Assembly: GCA_000320545.1 (NCBI GenBank)
Contig: ADNK01000919.1
Span: 1 to 27,712, forward strand
From: Bigelowiella natans CCMP2755
Taxonomy: Eukaryota > Cercozoa > Chlorarachniophyceae
Reading direction: 5' to 3'
DNA length: 27,712 nucleotides
The translations under genes were made by a program, and so were the position numbers. Below are positions 1 through 9,299 of the stretch, piece after piece. Each line of letters begins with the position of its first letter. The first letter of the stretch is position 1. A model generated the notes under the pieces. The model was not told the DNA's origin. It saw nothing but the letters and a program-made list of their open reading frames with translations, and searched no databases.

Positions 1-79
1 TAATGCAGTATCTCTTCTATGTGTTGAGGCACTCCGCACTATAGGGATTGCCAAGTAGTTCGTCATTCTCCATATAATT

Positions 80-88
80 CTATTCTCT

Positions 89-123
<35 letters not shown>

Positions 124-1078
124 AAGCATCATCATTATCGGGCATTATCGTCACAATCATCTGGCCTACGTTCATGATGCTGAAGAAGCCATCATCAACA
201 CTCTGGTTTTCTGGCTGCTGCTGCTGCTGCTGCGAGATGGCCTCTAACAGTTTTCCCTTCAATATCCTCTGGTCAAATGCGAATCTAGCACCAACGCAAC
301 AGAGTGTGAGCGTCCGGCATCATCGAAAGAAGATTCATCATGAAAAAGCATCTATGACGCTAATGCTACGTCTTTTCGGCATCAGAGAGTAACGGATATT
401 GGGCAAGAACCTCCTCCCCCCCCCCCCCCCCCCCGTGGTCACTTCGACCCAAGGGTAGTAGTAATGTTATATATGAAATCTGTTCCTGACCCAGTCATGG
501 TGTATAGGCGCTGAATTATCAAATCATCGACGCCATCGTGCTACCCTCTTGGAACATGCAAATAACTCTAATTACTACTCACAACAACTCACCTGTCTAT
601 CGCCAGCCATACGAATAGCCGTTCGGGGTCATCGATTCTTGAAAGGGGGGAGGGGGGGGGCGTGATGGAAGGATCGCAGTTGTCAGCACATGGAAAGCTG
701 GTGGGTTTCGTTGTTGTGCTATGGTTACCCTCGCGTGATCTTGAGATGCCTGTCAATATACGTGACCTCGACTTCGCGAAATAACGACAGCATGCGCGTC
801 GATACTCTGCGTTTTGGCCGGCACATGATGTGATAAAGTGAGGGAGGAGGAGGAGGAGGAGGGGGAAAGAGTCAGGATGCACTCTATCGACGATGGCTAT
901 AGTGATCATGATCTTGTTGGTAATGGAGAGTAATGATGGAGGAGCGAAATATATGTATATAGAAATATATTTTATAATATCTTACAATGAAGAACCCACC
1001 CCAAATTAGAGCCCATCCTGGCTTTTCCATCCTCCACCGGAGCTCTAAAAGGGCCAACCTACCATACAAGTTATATAA

Positions 1079-1120
<42 letters not shown>

Positions 1121-1229
1121 GGGTGCGGGTCGTTGTCAAGAGCGCGGTCGTACAAATACTGCGTCGGCACGATTCATGATTTCACACGAACTAAAAAAAG
1201 AAGATACACAGTACACGTATATGTATAAA

Positions 1230-1270
<41 letters not shown>

Positions 1271-1668
1271 GTGCGAACCTGAATACAGTCAAAGTCTACT
1301 TTCAGTGGGCTGCCTTCTCCTCGATCACTGCTGCTACTGCGGTCGCCCCAGTAGCTAGTGTTAGGTTCTTCGTTTTCCAAACTCCTCTCTTCACTTGTCT
1401 GCTGCTGCCTTTGTTTAACATCTTCCTGCTCTTGATGCTGCTGCTCCTCCTCCTCCCCGTCGTTGTCACCATTATTGCCATAATCCTTCCGGTCTAGTTT
1501 TCTCTCCTCCCCTCCTCCTTGCCATTTCAGTGGCGATGTTGGCTCTGCAACTACTAAAGAGCCGAACGTCTGCACGCTTACTCGAGGCCATCTGATATAC
1601 AGCAACCACGTGATAATCATATCTACCTCTTGACTGCCTCATGATTGCTCGCGCGTTTCGAGGAGCAA

Positions 1669-1715
<47 letters not shown>

Positions 1716-1857
1716 AAGGAATGCCAGAGCTTGAATTATAGGCACAGGCTGCTGCAGCATACGACATACTTATTCCGTAGAGTGAGAACACCCTTGTACT
1801 CCTTCGTGTCCATATCAATTTTCTCGTGGCAGCCTAATTCTGCCAAGTATCTGGATA

Positions 1858-1898
<41 letters not shown>

Positions 1899-2314
1899 CA
1901 CATGCACACACATGCACATGCACGCACACGGGGAGAGAGAGAGAGAGGGAGAGAGAGAGAGAATGGAGGGGAAGGGGTTTAGGGTAACATAGTCAAATAC
2001 TGGAGTAGAGCAGATAATTTAACTCAATCTATTAATACAGGTTGCGCAAGTTCGGGGGTCAGATAGATATAAGAAATCACAACCTGAACTTAGGAATGCT
2101 GCTGTGTACCAGTCGCCAAACACCAGTCAATAAATCACTAGATTCCTAGATATGACAACGACGACGACGACGATGATGATGATTATTATTATAATTATTA
2201 TACTTTCTCTGTGCCGTCCTCGTGCACATGATCTTCTATCCTACCTCTCTCGTAATTTCCATGCCCCCCCCCCGCGCCCCTTCTTCTTATTATTATTATT
2301 ATTATTATCTTTAT

Positions 2315-2345
<31 letters not shown>

Positions 2346-2362
2346 GCTAAAATAATAATAAT

Positions 2363-2403
<41 letters not shown>

Positions 2404-3607
2404 TACTGCTACAATACTGTTCGCAATTATAATGTTGCAGCAGATATGCAGACAGACATTTATGGGAACTTCCGTCGGGTTGACAAGCTCGAGCCTACTA
2501 GCCATAGTGGTAAGAGCATCCTCATCTAAGACGGAAACGATAAAGCGAAGATGCTGCCCATCGCCAATTCCTGCAGCTCCTTTATCATCTGTTTCGAATT
2601 TGTACGTGTCGACTATGTATTGAACCAGCTTTGACTTGGCCACCTTCAGAGTACAAAAGGATAGATTATCACAAGGTGTGTGTCTTCGATGCAACACACG
2701 ACACTCGACGGGATCTCCACAACAAACGGTATCTATCTCACAGTTAAATAGCACACGCATTCAGCTAGTCTATTCTTCACCTGGCGTTCGAGCTGCTGGT
2801 TTCTGGAAAGCCGCGCACGCAGCCGAGTAGGGGTAGTAGTAGTAGTAGTAGTAGTAGTAGTGCGGCCACTGTTTTATGGTGAAAGTTATGATAATGATGA
2901 TCATGACGATGAGCCACCAACTCTACAATCGATTAGTCTAGTGGATTTATAGTTATATTGAAAGGGTGGGTATATTTGTGATGTGTACAGGTAGCAACAA
3001 ACTTGCAGGCGGTGCATTATTTCGACGCGACGCGTGCTGGCAACACGTTCGCGCTTTGAACTTGGCGTTGTGTAAGGATAGAGAACAACCTGGAGGAGAA
3101 AGGGTTATTGGTAGGAACCTCCGTAGGAGCTAATCGAAAATTGTGCGGTGACGAGTGCCGAGAGAACCCAAAAGCAGCAAACTTGGTCCTCTTTAACGTA
3201 GGAGGCGGAACACTTACCTCCCCCCTGGACTTGCTTACACGATAAGTTGTGAACCCAAACAGACCGAGGAGGAGGAATGTTTTCACGACAAATCTGCAGT
3301 TCCTATCATTCCTCGTCGGGCCTCCTTGGAACATAGGCGCCAGAGCCGCAGTGGCTTGGAAGCGGGGGGGGAGGAAAAAAGCAAGGGGAGCTACCGTTAG
3401 CAAATCACGTGGCAGCGAACGCCTTTCGTTCCGTCCTTTCAAAAGCTCCAAATCTTTTGTCGCAATATCTAAATAGACTGAAATTCCGAAGAGTGAACAT
3501 CCGAATATTAGAGCATTTCCGTCGCTAATTTTCCACAGCGACAAAACAAAATTCCAGCCCATGATTGTAATCCCCGGTAGATCGAGTCGGGAATCCGAAA
3601 CGGTCAT
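80..3607 (-). CDS. PAP/fibrillin family plastid-lipid-associated protein, about 10 exons
   Basis: Exons in reading order: 3607-3218 (or from an internal ATG at 3334), 3089-3003, 2643-2458, 2145-2084, 1850-1770, 1591-1279, 1058-986, 804-729, 637-593, 284-80. All joins are GT-AG and phase-compatible. Family marks, in order: an N-terminal helix with KSKLVQYIVDTY leading to LELVNPTEVP; LLTGVWRLVHSS, the usual G-W-x-L-x-Y/H strand; KIDMDTKEYKGVLTL; RVSVQTFGSLVVAEP; SPLKVDFDCIQ; then EVEVTYIDRHLKITRG and PERLFVWLAID, matching the family's terminal TYLDxDLRIxRG-xxxLFVL block. Known members bind lipids in plastoglobules or thylakoids. Length is 414 residues from the internal ATG, 505 from the first. 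The 5' two exons are least certain; they give a basic stretch, a hydrophobic run (FVVKTFLLLGLFGF) and a Ser/Arg-rich segment, as in a bipartite plastid leader. An acidic, Gln-rich insert interrupts the barrel, and the C-terminus has poly-Gln and poly-Asp runs. Confidence 0.72.
90..123. repeat. CAT/ATG trinucleotide array, coding
   Basis: Read on the minus strand it forms the poly-Asp run just before the stop of the PAP/fibrillin model. Length changes here would alter the protein's acidic tail without shifting frame. Confidence 0.85.
416..434. repeat. Poly-C tract in the last intron of the PAP/fibrillin gene
   Basis: Nineteen consecutive C (G on the gene strand). Such tracts are often miscounted in assemblies, but this one is intronic, so the model is not affected. 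Confidence 0.85.
1082..1266. repeat. Two TA arrays in one intron of the PAP/fibrillin gene
   Basis: TA runs at 1082-1116 and 1231-1266 lie in the intron between the exons ending at 1279 and starting at 1058. Each can fold on itself, and they can pair with each other. Confidence 0.9.
1674..1962. repeat. GA and CA dinucleotide arrays flanking an exon
   Basis: GA array 1674-1711, CA array 1860-1895, then a second GA-rich array 1932-1962. The CA array, read as GT on the gene strand, ends ten bases before the acceptor of exon 1850-1770. Confidence 0.9.
2152..2405. repeat. Cluster of trinucleotide arrays (GAC, GAT, TTA, CTA, AAT)
   Basis: At least five different trinucleotide runs are packed into about 250 bases of a PAP/fibrillin intron, one run passing into the next by single-base change. 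The GAC run abuts the acceptor of exon 2145-2084. Confidence 0.85.
2644..3002. other. Proposed intron holding a GTA/TAG array
   Basis: The interval between two proposed PAP/fibrillin exons. It contains a trinucleotide array at 2832-2860. The minus-strand frame is open across 2643-2760, so the downstream exon could begin further upstream than modelled. Confidence 0.45.
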
Positions 3608-3688
3608 CGGCCTAGTGATGTGCCCCCTACCAACACACGCCTAGCACCGCCCAGAGTAAACCTACGTACACGAAAACCCGGATTGGAG

Positions 3689-4285
3689 ATGTCATCACTA
3701 CCCGCCATTAAAGAAGAGAATGTAAATAAGGAGGAAAAGTCGGTAAATGTGGAAGTGAAACGGTTGCAGTCTAAGCGCCAGGATGGTCATCTTCCGGCGG
3801 ACTATGAGGAAGAATTTATGAAGATTCTAGAGGGGGTCGTTGGTACGGACGGATTTCTTTGCGACAACGACATTAAAAATCTCTTCAAGAAGTGTGGCCT
3901 TCAAAGCAGTAGCGACGAAGACGTTCTCCTTGAGGAGCTCCGATACAACAAAAACAACAAAATTCATTGGACAGAGCTGCTGGACTACATGTCAACGAAC
4001 GGAATTACAAATTGGCTGAACGTTGATCAAGTGGATCTAATGGAAGAGAGTTTCTTCAACCTTTTATCAAAGAGTGGTCGTAAGAAGGGAGAAATAACAC
4101 TTGAGGAACTGGAAACTGCAATTATGTCATATTTACCAGATCACGTAAACTCGAAAGAGGACATCTGCTCGATGTTGGCACACATACCGCCAGAACATAT
4201 AAAAGATGGTAAACTTCAATTTAGGAGTTGGCTCGACCAAATGATCATCGATAACGACTCTGAAGAGGGTGATTGCGAGATCTAG
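3689..4285 (+). CDS. Calmodulin-like protein with four degenerate EF-hands
   Basis: A 198-residue single-exon frame. The frame is open from 3581, but 3689 is its first ATG. After a charged N-terminal 45 residues come two pairs of helix-loop-helix units in calmodulin/troponin C layout. The loops lie near GTDGFLCDND, YNKNNKIHWTE, GRKKGEITLEE and IKDGKLQFRS. None has Asp at loop position 1. Only the second and third keep the Glu at position 12 and the Ile at position 8, so calcium binding is doubtful or weak. A role as a regulatory light chain or scaffold is possible but not shown. AATAAA lies 80 bases past the stop. The 5' neighbour runs the other way, with 81 bases between its outermost ATG and this one. 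The family call is fairly secure; the function is unknown. An upstream non-coding or coding exon cannot be excluded. Confidence 0.75.
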   Translation: MSSLPAIKEENVNKEEKSVNVEVKRLQSKRQDGHLPADYEEEFMKILEGVVGTDGFLCDNDIKNLFKKCGLQSSSDEDVLLEELRYNKNNKIHWTELLDYMSTNGITNWLNVDQVDLMEESFFNLLSKSGRKKGEITLEELETAIMSYLPDHVNSKEDICSMLAHIPPEHIKDGKLQFRSWLDQMIIDNDSEEGDCEI

Positions 4286-4365
4286 ATAGCGATATTCAGT
4301 GTTTCCTGGTCATCATATTATCAACGTCATGTGATCATTAAGATTTATATTTTCATCTGCGCAAA

Positions 4366-4371
4366 AATAAA
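4366..4371 (+). terminator. Polyadenylation signal of the EF-hand gene
   Basis: A canonical AATAAA hexamer in A-rich sequence, 80 bases downstream of the EF-hand stop codon. No other gene here shows an exact hexamer at the expected place. Confidence 0.6.
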
Positions 4372-4920
4372 GATGAATGAATGAGGATTGAGATCTATAA
4401 TCAGGTGTTATATCAGCTCTTATTTTACTTTTCTATGAATGTGGCATAGCGTAACATATCTTATTACATCGTAACTTGACACGCGCGTATAGCTAGCTTA
4501 CAAGCTATTCTGTAATGTGACTTAAGCCGTTAGTGCATGCTTGCCACCATTACACGTACAGCAATGATTGGCGTTTCATTGCTGCATGTAGCAGCTATGC
4601 AGGGCTATGCGTTGTAATACTAATCTTATAATCTTGTCATTGGTGCGGCCAATGCGCGCGCGGCGGGCTAGTTGCCATGGCAAGATCAGCATGTAGATGA
4701 TGACAATTTTTGGAAGAAAAACAAAAAAAAGCCAGGAATGATTGGTCCAGAAGCCATGCTGTGCATTGCAATTGGAGTTGTGTTTCTTGCATGTTCTAGT
4801 GTTGACACAATAAATGTGAACTTGCATCGCAGGCTCGCATCGTCGCAGCAACACAACACTCACTACGTACGTGCGCATGCATGTGCACGTCATCGCGATG
4901 CATTGAGATGACAAACTAAA

Positions 4921-4975
4921 AAAGTCGAGACAGGCGGCTAGACAGGGGGGTATCGTAGCCCCCTGTCTCGACTTT
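4921..4975. repeat. Inverted repeat with two nested or alternative stems
   Basis: The 14 bases AAAGTCGAGACAGG at 4921-4934 are exactly complementary to CCTGTCTCGACTTT at 4962-4975. A second possible hairpin pairs GACAGGGGG (4941-4949) with CCCCCTGTC (4959-4967) over a 9-base loop. The two share bases, so they are alternatives. A third partial copy, CTCGACTTT, occurs near 5124. Confidence 0.7.
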
Positions 4976-5679
4976 CCACACCAAGCTCGTTGTTCGAACT
5001 GATGACGTTTCGAGTGTCATTGACAGGGATCCCTGTGCGATGCAGCCTTGCATGAACACGTGCTTTTGCAGCCAAGTGTACATGTGGATGCTCATAAACA
5101 ATTCATCATCGCGCGACATCCATCTCGACTTTCATTTTTTCCTGCCCAACTACATGCTGATCTTGGCAAGTAACCCGCGGCTAGGCAAACAAGCAACTAC
5201 AACTATGCAATGATGATGATGTGTGCTAGCTGCCATGCACAACAAGAGCCTGTGTGACATTTCAGAGGCACAGTGATGAATGCACATGCATGCATTGCAC
5301 GGAATCTATCCACAAAGTCATGCTGAGCTATTCCAGCATTGATACCTACGCACAACGACATGGCAATGACTGGGTTCATGCCAAGGTCACAGCTACATCG
5401 CATCACCAGCGCAGGCTAGCAGGCATCACCAGTCTCATATATAAGAATGCTGCTAGCGAGAGCCTGGAATCCAAGTGCTGACCTAGCTAGCTAGCTAGGC
5501 CTGCTGGCACGCCACAACTGCAGAGTACGACAGTGCAACAGTCGTCTTCGCCGTGTTGCAATTTCATTGTTGCATGATATACATGCAATATGATGTGCAT
5601 AATCTAGATAATATGCACATATCGTATCACATTGCTGTGTCCATTATGTACTTATGATAGACATGCAATATGTTAAATG

Positions 5680-5680
<1 letters not shown>

Positions 5681-5719
<39 letters not shown>

Positions 5720-5725
5720 CGGATG

Positions 5726-5762
<37 letters not shown>
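5681..5762. repeat. Paired TA arrays
   Basis: TA arrays at 5681-5716 and 5729-5762 separated by a short unique spacer, intergenic. Confidence 0.9.
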
Positions 5763-5766
<4 letters not shown>

Positions 5767-6066
5767 GCTGTGTCTCTTATTTGCTTGCATACTTGTGCCC
5801 GCCATGTGCACATGAACACAGGCTATAAGCGAGGCATTGTAGCAGGGCATGAAACTCGTCTAGCTAGATCTGTAACCGCTGCTCTTCATTGCCAATATAA
5901 CAACCGACGCGAGACGCACATGTTATTTGTCGCATCTATCCCAGGCAAGGACATCGCGCCCACAATTGTAGTTTGACGAATGCGCGCATGCGAATGAATG
6001 TGAGTAGTACTTGGACAAGTGTCCATGATTTTCAACAATGTGTAGTTTCGTTTTGTCGTTTGATAG

Positions 6067-7347
6067 CTATGAATTGCCCCAACCACTATCTCTTCTTCGC
6101 TTTTTACTGCTGCGGGTGACGTCAAGAGGCCGCTTGCTAGACCCTCCGCCTAAACTATACCCGGAAGATTTTCCTTGCTCCTGAAATGTCGTGGAAATCA
6201 GATTCGATTCGATATCGGATGATGCATTTTCATTACAACACGATGATAAAGCCATGGATTCGTACCGCAAGCCTCTCGAAGTACTTGCTGCTCCCCGACG
6301 CACGAGTTGCTCCCCCTTTTTCGTGCTAAGATTGTGTGGAGAGAAACAAGGTGGTTGTAATGGTAATTTGTTCGTCTTGTAAGGCTGAAGAAAGAAAGGG
6401 AGAGACGGAAATTGTGAGAAGGAAGACATATAACGCTGATAGATTTGGCAAACTGACAGGCACAAAGCGACCTTTTTGGAGCCCCAAACTTGTTGAGAGC
6501 CGCCTTGTTTTTCTTCACCTCCCCCCTCACCCTCAAGATCGCTCTTTGTAGCGGTGGTCTTCGACAGTGCCTGCTTGCGGCTCTCCTCCTCCTTTTCCTT
6601 TTCCTGGTAGTCCTTGGGAGGTAGAAAATCCACTTTGATCTGAAGAGGGGAAGGGCAAGAAGAAGGAGGAGAGAATGAATGAATGAACGAAGGAACAACA
6701 AGGTTAATAATGGGTTTGGTGGAGGATCGGCAGAGCGCAGAAGCAGCAACAGCAGCCACAGCAAGACGGGGAAGGCAACTAGCACTACTGGTGCTAAAAT
6801 CAAATCTATTGCCATCTCCCATTGGGAACGTTTGTCGTCTGTCTATACATCGGTATCCACAACGGTGATCTTAGGGTCAGGGCGCGTTTCGTGAACATCC
6901 AACTTGTAGCAACTGCTTCCGTAGCGCACCGTTATCGTGTCGCCCTACGGTAGCAGTAGTTGATAGACACGCGGAAGAAGAATACATGATGGGGAAGGGG
7001 TGGAGAGGAAACTTATAAAACGAACGTTTCAGTGGTAGAAGGCAGCCGGAAAGCCTACGATGTTCTAACATAATGCCCAACGAATAGAAGCACCTGTGTG
7101 AGGCACGTGAATCGTTGCAGTGTGTTTGTCAGTGCTCCCTTGGGGTCAGGCAGCGTTGTGAATGCCGTCTTGTGCGCTTGTAATACGACGAACTTTGTTG
7201 TTGGATGGGCAAAAGTTAGACACACCAGCAGAAGGACACAGAGACGGATTATCGCCAAAATCGACACAATGCATTTGTGAGAGAGTATGTTCATATTCAC
7301 AGACATTTATATATACATAAACACACACATATTAAAAAAATATGTTC

Positions 7348-7384
<37 letters not shown>

Positions 7385-7528
7385 ATATGTATGCGTCGGC
7401 CACACCTTTCCCTTTCGGAGGTTCACGCTCGTAATGTCGGCAATACTTTCTATTTGGAACCCCAAGTTATCCATCATCTACATGTGATGAAACAAGGAAT
7501 GGGGACAACGAAGTGGTGGTAATGATGG

Positions 7529-7560
<32 letters not shown>

Positions 7561-9104
7561 GTGGTGATGTTGGTGGTGGAGGAGGGGGAGTGGCATCGTC
7601 ATTCGTCTTCGCCGTGTTTCAATTGAAAAAATAGCGCTGTCACATCGTTGGTGGCCGTCGTCGTTGTCTAGTACTTTACACCTACTATTACTATTACCAT
7701 TACTATTGCTACTACTACTACTACTACTACGACTACTCCTACTTCTGCTACTGCTACCCATTTGGGGAGATATGCTTTGTATTCCTCTGCCGTGAATTCT
7801 ATCACCCCACTGTGATATAGTAGTATACATGCACACACAAACACGGAGATTAGATTGGTTGATGGAGAGGGGGAAAGGGAGGGAATTGGGGTGGGAGATC
7901 TATTTGTGAGCTGATATAATCGGCTTCTTCATGATGAAGATAAAGATGGTGATGGAGGGAGAGGAAGGCTCGTATCATCTCAATAGGATATTGGGTTCGT
8001 CGAATAAAAACCTATGCGTTTTCTTCTCGTTGACAGGATTTCGAATCTGTATGATGAACAGCAACTTTCAACTTGTTCACGCAATATATGCAAAAGAAAC
8101 GTAATGCTCGTCGGAACAGCCAAGGAGAATAAATATCTCATCTTTTATTCTCGAGAATTCATGAGCAGATCCATATTTCGCTGCTACTTGTATGTCCGTA
8201 TCGCAAACATGATATTGATTTTCGGGATGGCGGCAGCACCATAGTCTTTAGCCAAACACAAAAACGATGAAAAGGGCTCTAAGATGTTCTAGGACAAAGA
8301 TATGATCGATCCTATAGCTCGATCGTTTCTTTTAGAAAAAATAATGGTTCGAAACTTTGAATTCGTTCCATTAAATTAATCGGCATTTTTCCTACTGTTG
8401 ACTATGGAGAAAATGGCGTCTTTGTCGATTGACGCATTGTGCTAGCTAATCAAGGGGGTTTGCTCGGTCGCACCTCAAACGTCATCGGCAAATTTACATG
8501 GCGCAAGGAAACCTCCTCAAAGGCAGATTGAGGCAAGTATATTTTGTCGCTTTCCTCCATGCTCGGATTGGAATTCATGAAGTAAGAGAGAGGATATACC
8601 TTCGCCAGGCAGTAGAAGCAGCAAGAAACAGAAACAAGATTAGCAGGCTGCGGCAAAAATCAAATCTACAATAACACCCTTCCTCACGCTGTATGAAATC
8701 ACGAAGCTACACTTCCCAGAACTTTCATTTAATTTCAGTATTACTCGAAATTGCTTTCGATACGGCTTCGATACATCGATGCTACGGCTGCGATGCTGGA
8801 CTTCAAGCTGCCCCCGCTGTTAGTTAGTTAGTTAGTTAGTAGAGAGACACCGTCATCAACTTTTACAACATACATCGAGCCTCTTCCCAAAGGTTTTTCC
8901 TTCCCCCAAACCCTTCCTCTTCCAATTCAAGATGGAAATTTCACAGATACATCTGCTCAGCACTCTTACCGCTAGTCCAAACCATGCAGGCGTGTTTCTT
9001 GTCCGTCTTGGTAAGCGCACTCTTGAGCCTGGGGCAGGATTGTTCGCTGTCGCTCTGCTTCTCCGATTTGATCGGCGGGAGTTTCTGGTTCTCCGCGATG
9101 TCAT
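6067..9104 (-). CDS. UFD1: UFD1 family ubiquitin-fusion degradation protein, 10 exons
   Basis: Exons in order: 9104-8970, 8816-8745, 8599-8474, 8046-8012 (35 nt), 7809-7758 (52 nt), 7477-7406, 7192-7094, 6944-6849, 6639-6472, 6384-6067. They join to 390 residues. The UFD1 core (about 62-235) is collinear with the family: YRKQFRVYPLSYF, MEESDKIYLPQSAFEEV, VNLPMTFEIRNP, KKTHSGVIEFTAEE, AYLPKWMMDNLG, TSVNLRKGKFVVLQAHKTAF, LQRFTCLTQGDTITVRYG, YKLDVHETRPD and VDTDIKVDFLPPKDY. UFD1 with NPL4 is known to feed ubiquitinated substrates to the Cdc48/p97 ATPase in ER-associated and nuclear degradation. Residues 1-45 form an Arg/Ser/Asn-rich extension not usual in the family. The C-terminal 105 residues are poorly conserved and end in a basic KKRRR stretch; the last intron (6471-6385) is the least certain. 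All introns are phase 0 except one phase 2. Confidence 0.88.
7355..7382. repeat. TA array in a UFD1 intron
   Basis: Lies in the intron between UFD1 exons 7477-7406 and 7192-7094. Confidence 0.9.
7521..7737. repeat. GAT array and CTA array in one UFD1 intron
   Basis: GAT/GGT-rich run about 7521-7575 and CTA/CTG-rich run about 7698-7757. On the gene strand the second is GTAGTA-type sequence beginning at the donor of exon 7809-7758, so the intron start is itself part of the repeat. Confidence 0.8.
8820..8840 (-). promoter_or_regulatory. CTAA tandem repeat acting as possible multiple branch sites
   Basis: The plus strand has five TTAG units. Read on the UFD1 strand this is a run of CTAAC-like words ending one or two bases before the acceptor AG of exon 2. 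CTAAC fits the usual branch-site consensus. The branch-point use is inference, and the last copies are too close to the AG to be functional. Confidence 0.35.
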
Positions 9105-9299
9105 AACGTGTTGACCGTTCGCTCCTACCTTTCTTTTTAGACGCCTAAGTGGAACAACTTCAATTTCAAAAGCACTTCTTTGAGCCCAACAAGTGCAACG
9201 AGGACGATGACCGACGCCCGATACGCGCAAGTATATGAGCTTAAGCACATTTATCAAAAATCCCCACACGCAATCAAATCAGAGAGGTTCTTCGGAAAC

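Larger units (their letters stand above)
4400..6060. other. Gene-poor interval, GCATGC/TTGCA-rich
   Basis: No exon could be supported on either strand. The sequence is rich in GCATGC, TGCATGCA, CTAGCTAG and TTGTTG words, unlike the flanking genes, and resembles 9480-10620. It contains an inverted repeat at 4921-4975 and two TA arrays at 5681-5716 and 5729-5762. It may be a decayed dispersed repeat; I see no transposase frame or clear terminal repeats. Confidence 0.45.

Noticed and set aside
1641-1982. Plus-strand frame with Arg-Glu and His-Thr repeats
   Set aside because: Translation of GA and CA arrays; the real coding exon here is on the minus strand.
3017-3607. Unspliced 196-codon minus-strand membrane protein (TMEM223-like idea)
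   Set aside because: A strong GTAAGT donor at 3217 and a strong acceptor at 3090 split the frame, and the downstream exons fit PAP/fibrillin; the resemblance was only loose.
6198-6815. 205-codon minus-strand frame
   Set aside because: Alternative frame across UFD1 exons and introns; the motif-bearing frame is the other one.
7521-7737. Regular repeats considered as a CRISPR-like array
   Set aside because: Trinucleotide microsatellites without spacers, inside a eukaryotic intron.
8978-9137. Lys/Ser-rich reading of UFD1 exon 1 in another frame
   Set aside because: It ends in phase 1 and cannot join exon 2, which needs phase 0; the Arg-rich frame joins cleanly.
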